This document shows positions 6,833 through 16,248 of a DNA stretch of 64,000 nucleotides, piece by piece. Position numbers and translations under genes: made by a program. The notes under the pieces are model-generated. The model had not been told where the DNA came from and did no database searches. It saw only the letters and a program-made list of their open reading frames with translations. Each line of letters starts with the position of its first letter. The first letter of the stretch is position 1. This DNA comes from Gemmatimonadaceae bacterium (GTDB taxonomy: Bacteria > Gemmatimonadota > Gemmatimonadetes > Gemmatimonadales > Gemmatimonadaceae): NCBI GenBank assembly GCA_035633115.1, contig DASQFN010000114.1, positions 159,981 to 223,980 on the forward strand, given 5' to 3'.

Positions 6833-7429
6833 GTGAAACGTTCGAGACTGCTTACGGCCGTCCTCTTTGTGGCAGGGGCAGGCTCCCTGAGTTCGTCCGT
6901 ATTCGCGCAACCGGCCGCTGCCTTAAAAACTGAGAACGCGCGACTCCGAAAGCAAGTTGACTCGCTCACCGCGCTAATCGCCGCATTGCGAAAGCCGCCC
7001 TCGACGCAGACCTCGCTCAAAAACGATAACGATGAGGCTGTACTATTCCGATCCGGCAAGTGGAGCGTCGTGCGGAGAATCGACAAGATGACCGACGCGC
7101 CGACATGCACCGGCATTTACAGCGACGAATGGCTCGCACAACTCTCGAAAAGGGCATTTTATGTGTCATATCGCGGCCGCGGCGGCGTGAAAGGTGTCAC
7201 ATTGCGCTTCGGTGACGAGCCTGCCCTTCCCCTCCGACTCCCGACGCGCGCGGAAAAGTCGGTGTCAGCAGTAATCCTAGAGGACGATGACTTTCTCAAA
7301 GTATTAGCGTCAGCGAGGTTGCGACTTCAGGTAGTGACCGTGCTAGACAACGTGCTTACTGACGACATCGCCCTGACAGGTCTCCGCGCTGCGCACGACT
7401 TCATCGCCACGAATGCGGCGTGCCAATGA
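6833..7429 (+). CDS. secreted protein of unknown function with coiled coil
   Basis: A 198-residue protein from a GTG at 6833 with GGAGG five bases upstream. It has a Sec signal peptide (VKRSRLLTAVLFVAGAGSLS, cleavage near VFA-Q) and then a short heptad region (ALKTENARLRKQVDSLTALI) that should form a coiled coil. A mixed domain with two Cys follows. No family is recognised. It is probably periplasmic. It sits alone between the accessory island and the transporter operon. Confidence 0.65.
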   Translation: MKRSRLLTAVLFVAGAGSLSSSVFAQPAAALKTENARLRKQVDSLTALIAALRKPPSTQTSLKNDNDEAVLFRSGKWSVVRRIDKMTDAPTCTGIYSDEWLAQLSKRAFYVSYRGRGGVKGVTLRFGDEPALPLRLPTRAEKSVSAVILEDDDFLKVLASARLRLQVVTVLDNVLTDDIALTGLRAAHDFIATNAACQ

Positions 7430-7436
7430 AGGAGGG

Positions 7437-7682
7437 GTGAACCTCGCCGAAAGAACTTCGGCGTTGTACAGCATCGAAGCACCAACAGGAATTGAACGAT
7501 GGCTCACCCTCGAAAAGGTTCCGAGGTACGAATTCTCTCGGGTCGGGTTTCGGGTTAACGTGATCAAGCTACTCGGGCGCAGGGATCGCTTTCGAATTGT
7601 CACGTCAGAAGGAACCTTTGATGTCAAGGCCGTCTTCGATCGTGATTCATCGCGTCGCCGCGGAGGTCGCGTGGGACAATAG
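7437..7682 (+). CDS. small hypothetical protein
   Basis: An open frame of 81 residues from a GTG at 7437 directly after an AAGGAGG run that ends at the start. A longer version would begin at 7413 inside the preceding gene. The sequence (IERWLTLEKVPRYEFSRVGF and RFRIVTSEGTFDVKAVFDRD) looks like a small beta-rich protein but matches nothing I know. It is convergent with the MFS gene. It could be real or chance. Confidence 0.35.
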   Translation: MNLAERTSALYSIEAPTGIERWLTLEKVPRYEFSRVGFRVNVIKLLGRRDRFRIVTSEGTFDVKAVFDRDSSRRRGGRVGQ

Positions 7683-7816
7683 GCGCGTGCTCAGTGGCGA
7701 AGGGGCCCATTCATCGAACGCGCGCTCGCCGCGCTCCGGGCCGGGATCACCGCTCGCGACTTCACCGCTTGGTGTTCTGACCGTTCGTGCGCCATCGGCG
7801 ACCCGGGGATGGTGAT

Positions 7817-9025
7817 CTAGACCGCCGCTTCTCCGGCAACATCCGGTGGCGCCCTGACCTTTCTGCCGTCGTCGACGCCCAGGCCGATGAAGAGAGTCCC
7901 GAGGACGAGGATCGCGGAAGTGATGAACGGTACGTCCTTGCCGAATTGGTCGTAGGAAAATCCCGCCCACAGCGGTATGACGACTCTCGCTATGCCACCA
8001 TATGCCTGCTGGACGCCCATGTATAGACCGCGCTCCGTCGCCGGAATTACCCGCGAGAGCAACGACGTTACGCAGGGAAACGTGAACGCCGTTCCAACGG
8101 GAATGCAGGCGATGACGAGCGCGAGCAGTGCGTAGTTGTCCACAAAGGGAAAGGCGAGCAAACCCGTGGAAAGCAATACGAGGCCGATTCGGGAAAGCTG
8201 CGCTTCGCCAAACCGCTCTACCGCCCATCCGAGCACACCCGCTCGTGTAACTACCGAAATCGTTCCGATGTAGGTGAAGAAAATCCAGATCCGGCGCTCC
8301 GTGATGCCGAAGCGGTCCATCAGGAACAACGCGAGAATCGCCGACATTCCCGAGAACGCACCCATCGCGATTGCGTAAATCCAGATCAAACGTGGACCGG
8401 GCTCGCGTGCGTGTGTCACTACGTACGCAATCGCTGCGCGCGACGCACCCTTTGCCTTCTGCAGATGCGTTCCCGCGTGCACCTCGCGCGACTCGCGAAG
8501 ATACTTCCACGCGAACACCATGTTGATGATGCAAAGCGCTGCGGCCGCGAGCCCGGGACCCGAACGGCCCGCAAGGAGCGCGAGCGAACCAAGCGGCGGG
8601 CCGAGCGCGACTCCCACATTCGTTGCGGCCGAGAGCCACCCGAGTGCTTTCGCGCGCGACTTGGGCTCGGTTGCATCGGCAACGTAAGCCTGAATTACGC
8701 CAACGGTCCCGCCACCGGCCCCCTGCACCACCCGCGAGAGCAGAAGCAGCCAGAGGGAATTCGCGAACGCAAACACGACATATGCAACAGCCGCGGCGCC
8801 GAGTCCGATGAGCAGCGCAGGGCGTCGGCCGTAACGGTCCGAAAACCGTCCCCACATCGGCGCGCTCACGAGCTGAGCGGCCGTAAACGATATGATCAGC
8901 AGCGTCACCATCAGCGCGCTCGCACCCAGCGTCCGCGCGTAGAAGGGCATCAGTGGGAGGATCATCAGGAGCCCCACCATGTCCACGAATGCCGTGATGA
9001 TGAGGATCAGGAGCTTCTTGAACAC
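7817..9025 (-). CDS. MFS transporter
   Basis: A 402-residue major facilitator with about 12 membrane segments. It carries the loop 2-3 signature in MWGRFSDRYGRRPALLIG and a second-half copy around WAVERFGE. The start is the GTG at 9025 (VFKKLLILIITAFVDMVGLL), three bases after the permease stop, so it is the last gene of the nucleoside-transporter operon. Reading the frame further upstream only adds shadow sequence of the permease gene. The substrate is unknown; drug/H+ antiporters of the TetA/Bmr type look most similar. Export of nucleoside-like compounds is possible from context. Confidence 0.85.
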   Translation of the reverse strand: MFKKLLILIITAFVDMVGLLMILPLMPFYARTLGASALMVTLLIISFTAAQLVSAPMWGRFSDRYGRRPALLIGLGAAAVAYVVFAFANSLWLLLLSRVVQGAGGGTVGVIQAYVADATEPKSRAKALGWLSAATNVGVALGPPLGSLALLAGRSGPGLAAAALCIINMVFAWKYLRESREVHAGTHLQKAKGASRAAIAYVVTHAREPGPRLIWIYAIAMGAFSGMSAILALFLMDRFGITERRIWIFFTYIGTISVVTRAGVLGWAVERFGEAQLSRIGLVLLSTGLLAFPFVDNYALLALVIACIPVGTAFTFPCVTSLLSRVIPATERGLYMGVQQAYGGIARVVIPLWAGFSYDQFGKDVPFITSAILVLGTLFIGLGVDDGRKVRAPPDVAGEAAV

Positions 9026-9027
9026 TG

Positions 9028-9897
9028 CTACTGCCCCGTTTTGCCCAGCGCCGCAGGAGGCACTGCCCGTCCGACTACTCCGGCCAGTGCGATGATCGTG
9101 AGGAGGTAGGGGATCATTTCGATGAACTGCGACGCGATGATCTGATTTCCCTGAAGCTGGATCTGAAGAGTCTCCGCGGCGGCAAAGAGCAGACACGCGA
9201 GCGCCGCGCGCACCGGGTCCCAACGCCCGAAGATTACGGCGGCAACCGCGATGAAGCCTCGCCCTGCGGTCATCTGATCGGTGAACTGATGCTGGTCGAG
9301 CGCGAGGTAAACACCGCCGAGACCTGCCAGTATGCCCGAGAGAGCAACGGCTGCATACCGGACGGCCTTCACACGGATCCCGACGCTCTCGGCAGCCTCG
9401 GGATGTTCGCCTACCGCGCGCACCCTGAGTCCGAATCGCGTGCGGTAGAGCAGGAACGCGAGCACCGGTGCAGTGAGCAGGCCCATCCAGAGGAGCGGAT
9501 TATCGAACCCAAAAGCGCCTTGACGCGCCGTGAATCCACTGATGCGAGGAGAATTCGACGAGCTGTCGAAGGCCAATTTGAGAAAGAAGCGCGTAACTCC
9601 GATCGCAAGAAGATTTATCGCGATTCCAACCACGACTTGATCGGCTCGGAAGCGAATTGTCGCAACGGCATGGATCAACCCGATGGCGAGCCCGCCGAGA
9701 ATCCCGCACAGCACTCCAATCCACACACTGCCGGTGTAGTACGCGCCCAGCGTTGCCGTGAACGCACCGGTGAGCATGAACCCCTCGAGCGCGAGGCTGA
9801 TTATTCCCGCGCGCTCTGCGATCACGCCCCCGCTCGCCGCAAACAGGTACGGTATCGCGATGCGAAGCATCTGCGTCAGGAACGTGAACGGGTTCAT
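9028..9897 (-). CDS. nucleoside ABC transporter permease (NupQ/YufQ type)
   Basis: A 289-residue inner-membrane permease of the BMP-dependent nucleoside ABC importers. It opens with the family-typical sequence (IPYLFAASGGVIAERAGIIS, then LEGFMLTGAF) and contains the RFGLRVRAVGEHPEAAESVG cytoplasmic loop that contacts the ATPase. It overlaps the preceding permease gene by 4 bases (ATGA). The homologous pair of permeases would form the heterodimeric channel. Confidence 0.92.
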   Translation of the reverse strand: MNPFTFLTQMLRIAIPYLFAASGGVIAERAGIISLALEGFMLTGAFTATLGAYYTGSVWIGVLCGILGGLAIGLIHAVATIRFRADQVVVGIAINLLAIGVTRFFLKLAFDSSSNSPRISGFTARQGAFGFDNPLLWMGLLTAPVLAFLLYRTRFGLRVRAVGEHPEAAESVGIRVKAVRYAAVALSGILAGLGGVYLALDQHQFTDQMTAGRGFIAVAAVIFGRWDPVRAALACLLFAAAETLQIQLQGNQIIASQFIEMIPYLLTIIALAGVVGRAVPPAALGKTGQ

Positions 9898-10958
9898 GCG
9901 CGCGCTGGTTTTCGAGCCTGCTGAAGTGCACGCCGCACTTCAGGGACAGACATCGCGACGGCGAGAATCACGACACCCTGAAGCACTTCCACCATCTGCT
10001 TCGGGACAACGGCGTGGATTGCCAGCCCGCCCTGGGAGAGTGTCGCAAAGAATAGAGCGGCGAGAATCACACCGAGCGGGTGGTTTCTTCCGACGAGTGC
10101 GACCGCGATGCCAAGGAACCCGGAGCCGCCCGCGAATCCATCCTCGTAGTAGTGCTTGTAGCCGAGGACGTAATTGATTCCACCCAATCCTGCGATCGCT
10201 CCGGAGAGCGTGAGCGCGCGGAACCACACGCCGCCGACATTCACTCCGCCGTATTCAGCCGCGTCGGGCTGAAGGCCCACTGCGCGGAGCTCATACCCGT
10301 GGCGCGTACGAAACAGGAAAAACGAGACGACCACCGCGGCGAGAATCGCCACGATTATCGTGAGATTCGCGGCCGAGCCGTGGAATGCCGAAATGAGCTC
10401 GTCGAGCCGCGGAATGGATCCGGCATGGATTTCGGGGGTGTGCAGCGTTTCCGGAACGTGCAGGCGAGTCGCCACGATCCAGTTGAGAAGCGCGAGGATC
10501 ACGAAGTTGAGCATGATTGTCACGATCACTTCGTGCGCCCCGAATCTCACGCGGAGAAAACCGGGAATGGCTCCGACGATGCCGCCGCCCAAGGCAGCAG
10601 CGAGCATGCACAGGGGTATGGCGATGGCTCCCGGAATCACGGGCGACAGAATCAGCCCTGCGATAGCAGCAAGGAACCCGCCGGCAGCAAGCTGACTCTC
10701 TGCACCGACATTGAACAGGCCAGCACGGATTCCCAGCGACACCGCGAGACCGGTAAAAGTCAGCGTGGTGGTCTTGTAGATCACCTGACCGAAGCCGTAA
10801 GCGTTGCCCCAGGTTCCCTCGAGAAGCAGCCCGTAGACGTGGGCGGGCGACTGGCCGTAGCTCATGATCAGGATGTCGCCGCAGATGAGCGCGACGAAGA
10901 GCGCGACTACAGGAGGGAAAAGAGCTTCTTCGAGCTGCTCTCGAAAACGCGATGTCAT
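9894..10958 (-). CDS. nucleoside ABC transporter permease (NupP/YufP type)
   Basis: A 354-residue permease, the longer partner of the pair. It shows GLAVSLGIRAGLFNVGAESQ near the first third and the ATPase-contact loop RTRHGYELRAVGLQPDAAEY. It overlaps the ATPase gene and the second permease gene by 4 bases each, so all are translationally coupled. Confidence 0.92.
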   Translation of the reverse strand: MTSRFREQLEEALFPPVVALFVALICGDILIMSYGQSPAHVYGLLLEGTWGNAYGFGQVIYKTTTLTFTGLAVSLGIRAGLFNVGAESQLAAGGFLAAIAGLILSPVIPGAIAIPLCMLAAALGGGIVGAIPGFLRVRFGAHEVIVTIMLNFVILALLNWIVATRLHVPETLHTPEIHAGSIPRLDELISAFHGSAANLTIIVAILAAVVVSFFLFRTRHGYELRAVGLQPDAAEYGGVNVGGVWFRALTLSGAIAGLGGINYVLGYKHYYEDGFAGGSGFLGIAVALVGRNHPLGVILAALFFATLSQGGLAIHAVVPKQMVEVLQGVVILAVAMSVPEVRRALQQARKPARA

Positions 10959-12565
10959 GCCGCTGATTCGGTTCTCGTCCCGATCATGTATTCGCCGAGG
11001 ACTTCCTCCGATGCCTGCGCAGCAGGTACGACTGTCGCGAAGCGTCCCCGGTACATCACCGCAACGCGGTCGGCGAGAGCAAGGACTTCATTGAGCTCCG
11101 CCGATACGAGGAGAACTGCCTTGTTTTCGGCGCGTGCCTGACGCAATCGCTCATGGATGAACTCGATTGCACCCACGTCCACGCCACGCGTCGGCTGTGA
11201 CGCGAGCAATACGGTGAACGCATGACCCATCTCGCGCGCGATCACGACCTTCTGCTGGTTTCCGCCTGACAGCGCCCGAGCAGGGAGCTCGCCCGCCGGA
11301 GGGCGAATGTCGAACGACTCTATCTGAGCCTTGGAGTTCTGCTCGATGCGCTCGACGTCGAGTCTTCCCTTCGACGCGAACTTGTCCTGCAGTCCAAGCA
11401 GAAGATTGTCCGCGATGGAGTAATCGAGAATCAAGCCGCGGCGATGGCGATCTTCGGGAATGTGCGAGAGGCCGGCTGTTCGTCGCTCGGCGACATCTGC
11501 CTTCGTCACATCATGGCCGGCGATCCGAATCTGGCCGGATTCAGGTTTCCGCAGACCGGCAATCGCTTCGATCAGCTCGGTCTGGCCGTTTCCTTCCACG
11601 CCGGCAATGCCGAAGATCTCGCCTGGCTGCACCGCGAACGTGATCCCATCGATAGCGCGCGTCTCGCGGGGACCAATTACTACGAGGTCCTTCACTTCGA
11701 GAGCGGCGCTGTAGCCGGCGGTTGCATGAGCTTCGGCAGCCGTGGCCGCTTCGGGATGTGATGCGACGGTAAGGGCGTCATTCTGCCGCGACATCAGGGA
11801 AACTTCGCGGCCCACCATCGCCCGGGCGATCTCAGCGGGACTGGTTGCCGAAGTCTGAAGTCGAGCGATTGTCCCGCCCGCTCGCATCACGGTGATCGTA
11901 TCCGAGAGATCCATCACCTCGTCGAGACGATGTGTGATGAGAACGATCGTGCCGCCGCCGTCACGAAGCCGCCGGAGCACCGCCCATAGCTCCTTGACCT
12001 CGGGCGGGGAAAGAACCGCTGTAGGCTCATCGAGTACGAGTATCTTGGCGCCGCGAAAAAGCGTCTTGACGATCTCGACTCGCTGAGCTTCACCGACTGA
12101 GAGCTCGGAAACTTTCCGGTCAGCAGAGACGGCGAGCCCCGTTTCCCTGCTCAACGACTCGACCTCCGCCACGGCACGGGCGTAGTCGAACATTCCGTTT
12201 TTCACGGGCTCTTCGCCGAGCACGATATTCTCGGCGACAGTGAGCGTTGGCACGAGCATGAAGTGCTGGTGCACGACACCGATTCCGGCGGCAATCGCAT
12301 CGTTGGTCGACCAGCCGGTGACGTCGCGTCCGTTCACCTCGAGCGTCCCCGCATCGGGCTTCATCAAGCCACCGAGGATGCGCATCAATGTCGACTTGCC
12401 GGCGCCGTTCTCCCCGACGAGCGCGTGTATCTCGCCCGGCATGACTTCGAGAGTCGCGCCGCGATTCGCACGTACGGGTCCAAAGAACTTGTCTATCCCC
12501 GCCATCCGAATGGCGGGTTGCGTTCGCTCCGCCTGTTCGGCTTCGCTGCCGGGACTCGCCGTCAT
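10955..12565 (-). CDS. nucleoside ABC transporter ATP-binding protein, two NBDs (NupO/YufO type)
   Basis: A 536-residue protein with two fused nucleotide-binding domains. The first has an intact Walker A (GENGAGKST), signature LSVGEAQRVEI and Walker B ILVLDEP. The second has the degenerate GVEGNGQTEL in place of Walker A and the signature LSGGNQQKVVIAREM, as is normal in the nucleoside and ribose importer class. It energises the two permeases encoded downstream. It overlaps the binding-protein gene by 4 bases. Confidence 0.93.
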   Translation of the reverse strand: MTASPGSEAEQAERTQPAIRMAGIDKFFGPVRANRGATLEVMPGEIHALVGENGAGKSTLMRILGGLMKPDAGTLEVNGRDVTGWSTNDAIAAGIGVVHQHFMLVPTLTVAENIVLGEEPVKNGMFDYARAVAEVESLSRETGLAVSADRKVSELSVGEAQRVEIVKTLFRGAKILVLDEPTAVLSPPEVKELWAVLRRLRDGGGTIVLITHRLDEVMDLSDTITVMRAGGTIARLQTSATSPAEIARAMVGREVSLMSRQNDALTVASHPEAATAAEAHATAGYSAALEVKDLVVIGPRETRAIDGITFAVQPGEIFGIAGVEGNGQTELIEAIAGLRKPESGQIRIAGHDVTKADVAERRTAGLSHIPEDRHRRGLILDYSIADNLLLGLQDKFASKGRLDVERIEQNSKAQIESFDIRPPAGELPARALSGGNQQKVVIAREMGHAFTVLLASQPTRGVDVGAIEFIHERLRQARAENKAVLLVSAELNEVLALADRVAVMYRGRFATVVPAAQASEEVLGEYMIGTRTESAA

Positions 12566-13599
12566 CTCGTGCTCGGAACCTTGATACGGCCGGCGATGAT
12601 CTCCTGCTTCAGCTGCTCCACACGTGTGTGCGCGCTGTCGGGGATGAGGGGCTTGTTGCGATCGTCGTAGACGTAGCCAACGCCTCCTTCCTTCAGACCG
12701 AAGGAGTAGATGCCGCCCTCGAAGGTTCCGGACTGCACGCGCTGAATGGCGTCGAAGACGGCCGCGTTGACTCCCTTGACCATCGAGGTAAGGACATGAC
12801 CCGGCGCTTCGTCGTTCTGGTCGGCGTCCACGCCGATGGCGAGCTTGTTCGTCACGCGGGCAGCCTCGAAGACGCCATGCCCGGTGGATCCCGAGGCGTG
12901 GAAGATGACGTTCACGCCCGACTGGTACTGGCTCAGCGCGAGCTCCTTGCCTTTACCGGGGTTCTTGAATGCTTCGGGAGTGACTCCGGCGTATTGAGCG
13001 ATGACCTCGCAATCCGGGCAGACGTGCCTGACGCCTGCGCGATACCCCGCCTCAAACTTGTGGATGAGGGGAATGTCCATTCCGCCCACGAAGCCGACCT
13101 TTTTCGACTTGCCTACGAGCGCGGCAAGGGCGCCAACGAGGAACGAGCCTTCTTCCTCACGAAACTTGAGCGCGGCGAGATTGGCAGGAGGAGGAATGAC
13201 ATTGCCCGCTTTGTCCACAGCCAGCGCGTAGTCCACACAGGCGAATTGAACGGCGGGATACTCCTTTGCGAGAATCGTGATGTCGTCGGAGAAGATGAAA
13301 CCGACCCCGATGACGAGGTCCATCCCCTCAGCGGCGAGGAGCCGTAGGCCTGCCTCGCGGTCGGAGCCTTCACCCGGCTCGATGAACCGGATGTTGGTGC
13401 CGATAGTTTTCGAGGCGCTGTCGGCGCCGGCGTAGGCGCCGTCGTTGAAGGACTTGTCGCCCCGGCCACCGACGTCGAGCACGATTCCAACGTCGGCGCC
13501 ACCCGCTCTGGTCGCGCTCACAGCGCCGCCGCGGCCGGCAAACAGCAGTGCGATATGCACCGCGAGTAACGCCGCGGCGACGATGATGAGTTTCCGCAT
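12562..13599 (-). CDS. BMP-family nucleoside-binding protein (PnrA/BmpA-like)
   Basis: A 345-residue substrate-binding protein with the BMP-family core (GGRGDKSFNDGAYAGADSAS, then VIGVGFIFSDDI and FVGGMDIPLIHKFEAGYRAG). The start at 13599 gives a hydrophobic N-terminal helix (MRKLIIVAAALLAVHIALLF). Family members are usually lipoproteins, but here there is no Cys in a lipobox, so it is either released to the periplasm or anchored by an uncleaved helix. It heads the five-gene operon and should bind purine nucleosides, as PnrA does. Confidence 0.88.
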   Translation of the reverse strand: MRKLIIVAAALLAVHIALLFAGRGGAVSATRAGGADVGIVLDVGGRGDKSFNDGAYAGADSASKTIGTNIRFIEPGEGSDREAGLRLLAAEGMDLVIGVGFIFSDDITILAKEYPAVQFACVDYALAVDKAGNVIPPPANLAALKFREEEGSFLVGALAALVGKSKKVGFVGGMDIPLIHKFEAGYRAGVRHVCPDCEVIAQYAGVTPEAFKNPGKGKELALSQYQSGVNVIFHASGSTGHGVFEAARVTNKLAIGVDADQNDEAPGHVLTSMVKGVNAAVFDAIQRVQSGTFEGGIYSFGLKEGGVGYVYDDRNKPLIPDSAHTRVEQLKQEIIAGRIKVPSTR

Positions 13600-13688
13600 T
13601 CGAGAGGGAAGAATCGTACACAACCCGCTGTCCGGCAAGGCAGCGGCGCCCCTTTCTATCGCTACTGGTTCCCCATTGATTTCACTCT

Positions 13689-15200
13689 ATGCCAGACCGC
13701 ATCCGTACACGCTTTCTCGTTGTTGGAAGCGGCGTTGCGGGCCTGCATACGGCGCTTCGCGCATCGTCCGAAGCCGAGGTGCTGGTGCTCACCAAGCGGT
13801 CGCTCTTCGACAGCGCGACAGCCTACGCTCAGGGCGGAATCGCTGCAGCGCTCGGTGCAGGAGATTCGCCGGAGCTCCACAGGCGCGACACGCTGGCTGC
13901 CGGCGCAGCGTTATGCGACGCGGAGGCGGTAGAGATACTCGTCGAGGAAGGCCCGGCACGCGTGCGTGAGCTGCAGACGGCCGGTGCGCGCTTCGATCTC
14001 GAGCCTGGCGGAGATTTCAAGCTAGGCCGCGAGGCAGCGCATTCACGGCGGCGGATCGTGCACGCTCAGGGAGACCAGACCGGCGCAGAAGTAGCGCGCA
14101 CATTGATCGACCGGGTGAGCCACAGCAAGCGCATAGAAGTTCTGGAACGAACGCGCGTGCTCGATCTCATCGTCGCGAACGGCCGGTGTCACGGAGTACG
14201 CGCAACCGTAGCCGGAGAACCGGCTGACATCATCGCGGATGCCACAGTCCTCGCCACCGGCGGGTGTGGCCAGGTGTATCGCTACACGACAAATCCGCAG
14301 GTGGCAACGGGAGACGGCTATGCGATCGCGCAGCGGGGAGGCGCGACTCTGGCCGACATGGAATTCGTGCAGTTTCATCCGACGGCGCTCGAGACGCCGG
14401 AGAATCCTCTCGCTTTGATCTCCGAAGCAGTGCGCGGTGAAGGAGCGGTGCTGCTGAACGACGAGGGAATGCGGTTCATGCTGAAGCGGCACAGGTTGGC
14501 CGAGCTCGCACCACGCGACGTGGTGGCGCGGGAGATTTTCCGGGAGCGCGCGAGGGGAAGCCGGGTCTGGCTGGATGCACGGAAGCTCGGCGCGTCATTC
14601 AGAAAGCGGTTCCCCGGAATCTTTGCACTTTGTCGCGCGCGCGGAATCAATCCGGCGAAGGACCTGATTCCCGTCATCCCTGCGGCTCACTACATGATGG
14701 GCGGCATTGTCACCGACCTGAGCGGACGCTCAAGTCTCGAGCGGCTCTACGCCTGCGGCGAGGTCTCGCGTACCGGAGTACACGGCGCCAACCGGCTGGC
14801 ATCGAACTCGCTGCTCGAGGGTCTGGTGTTCGCGGAACGGGTCGCGCGTGACATGATTACCCGGCCCGCTCTTAAGGGCGCCCCCAGATCAAAGAAATGG
14901 GAGGCTCCGCCGCTCGTCGACCGCGGAGCCGCGCAGGTCGCCGCTGACGATATCCGGAGCGTGATGTGGGAGCACGCGGGCATCGCCCGTACTGCCGTAG
15001 GACTTCGCGAGTGCCTGTCGCTGCTCGATGCCATAGAGCAGCGGCTTCCGACGGGCGCCACGGAAGAGGCCAACATGGTGCAGACCGCGCGATTGATTGC
15101 AGACGCAGCGCTTCTCCGTAAGGAGTCGCGCGGCGGACATTACCGCAGCGACTTCCCCCGGTCGAAGCGCAAATGGCGCGGCCGTCACATAGAATGGTGA
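13689..15200 (+). CDS. nadB: L-aspartate oxidase
   Basis: A 503-residue FAD enzyme that converts aspartate to iminoaspartate, the first step of de novo NAD synthesis. It shows the Rossmann GSGVAGLHTAL, the TAYAQGGIAAA stretch, EFVQFHPTAL, the SEAVRGEGAVL segment with catalytic residues, HYMMGGIVTDLSGRSSLE and GVHGANRLASNSLLEGLVFA. All are typical of NadB rather than of the succinate dehydrogenase flavoprotein. Length fits the family. The gene is divergent from the nucleoside transporter operon with an 89-base gap and is 1 base from nadA. Confidence 0.95.
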   Translation: MPDRIRTRFLVVGSGVAGLHTALRASSEAEVLVLTKRSLFDSATAYAQGGIAAALGAGDSPELHRRDTLAAGAALCDAEAVEILVEEGPARVRELQTAGARFDLEPGGDFKLGREAAHSRRRIVHAQGDQTGAEVARTLIDRVSHSKRIEVLERTRVLDLIVANGRCHGVRATVAGEPADIIADATVLATGGCGQVYRYTTNPQVATGDGYAIAQRGGATLADMEFVQFHPTALETPENPLALISEAVRGEGAVLLNDEGMRFMLKRHRLAELAPRDVVAREIFRERARGSRVWLDARKLGASFRKRFPGIFALCRARGINPAKDLIPVIPAAHYMMGGIVTDLSGRSSLERLYACGEVSRTGVHGANRLASNSLLEGLVFAERVARDMITRPALKGAPRSKKWEAPPLVDRGAAQVAADDIRSVMWEHAGIARTAVGLRECLSLLDAIEQRLPTGATEEANMVQTARLIADAALLRKESRGGHYRSDFPRSKRKWRGRHIEW

Positions 15201-15201
15201 T

Positions 15202-16242
15202 ATGACCACAACAGCGACGGACGGCAAAAGCGCGGGCGCAGCGAGAGACTTCACCGAGCTTCAGGCGGAGATCAAGCATCGCGCGCGCGAGCGGAGCGCC
15301 GTAATTCTCGCTCACAACTACGAGCGCCCCGAAGTCCAGGACGTTGCTGACTTCGTTGGAGACTCGCTCGGGCTGAGTCGGGAGGCGGCGAAGACCGACG
15401 CCGAGATCATCGTCTTCTGTGGCGTGCATTTCATGGCTGAGACGGCCGCGATTCTGTCACCTCAGAAGATGGTGCTGCTCCCGGACCTCGCAGCAGGATG
15501 CTCGCTGGCCGCCACGATTGACGGCGACCAGCTCCGGGAGTGGAAAGCCGAGCATCCGGGAGCTGTGGTTGTGTCTTACGTCAACACGACGGCCGACGTC
15601 AAAGCGGAAAGCGACTACTGCTGCACGTCGGGGAATGCGGTGGAGATCGTGAACTCCATACCACTGGAAACGGAGATACTGTTTCTACCGGACATGTTCC
15701 TGGGCGCACACGTGCGACGTGTAACGGGCCGGAAGAACATGCATGTCTGGATGGGCGAGTGTCATGTGCACGCCGGGATAGATCCCGAGCACATCAATCA
15801 GCGCCGCGCGCAGCATCCAGGTGCAGAATTTCTGATTCACCCGGAGTGTGGGTGTGCGACGAGCGCAGTAGAAGCGGTGTCTGCGGGCGACGTGGATCCT
15901 GAGGGTGTACAGATCCTTTCCACCGAGGGGATGATCAATCGACCCCGCATATCGGATGCGGAAGAATTCATCGTCGCGACGGAGGTGGGGATTCTGCACC
16001 GCCTGCGACGGGAGAATCCGACGAAGCGATTCTTCCCCGCGAACGATCTGGCAGTATGCGCTTTCATGAAGGTGACGACGCTTCCAAAGGTGCTGCGCTC
16101 GATCGAGCGACTCGAGCATCATATCACGGTCGAGCCGGAGACTGCCGCGCGGGCGCGGCGGGCGATCGAGCGGATGATCGCCATCGGTGGAAACAGGCCC
16201 CTCTCGCCGAAACCGGAAACGACCGACGATCCGGGTGAATAA
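15202..16242 (+). CDS. nadA: quinolinate synthase
   Basis: A 346-residue iron-sulfur enzyme that condenses iminoaspartate with dihydroxyacetone phosphate to quinolinate. Visible are AVILAHNYERPEVQDVADFV and the three cluster Cys regions: FCGVHFMAETA, YCCTSGNAVEIV and HPECGCATSAV. ADLAAGCSLA-like and GECHVHAGI segments lie between them. It starts 2 bases after the nadB stop and is followed 6 bases later by nadC. Confidence 0.95.
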   Translation: MTTTATDGKSAGAARDFTELQAEIKHRARERSAVILAHNYERPEVQDVADFVGDSLGLSREAAKTDAEIIVFCGVHFMAETAAILSPQKMVLLPDLAAGCSLAATIDGDQLREWKAEHPGAVVVSYVNTTADVKAESDYCCTSGNAVEIVNSIPLETEILFLPDMFLGAHVRRVTGRKNMHVWMGECHVHAGIDPEHINQRRAQHPGAEFLIHPECGCATSAVEAVSAGDVDPEGVQILSTEGMINRPRISDAEEFIVATEVGILHRLRRENPTKRFFPANDLAVCAFMKVTTLPKVLRSIERLEHHITVEPETAARARRAIERMIAIGGNRPLSPKPETTDDPGE

Positions 16243-16248
16243 CTGCAA

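Noticed and set aside
7647..8855. 402-codon minus-strand frame overlapping the MFS gene
   Set aside because: Same strand, different frame from a well-supported transporter. The Arg/Ala/Gly-rich product has no family likeness.
10080..11141. 353-codon plus-strand frame opposite the permease and ATPase genes
   Set aside because: Antisense to strongly supported ABC transporter genes; charged low-complexity product without motifs.
13600..13688. NAD-responsive operator (NiaR or NrtR type) between the importer operon and nadB
   Set aside because: No convincing inverted repeat was found in the 89-base gap.
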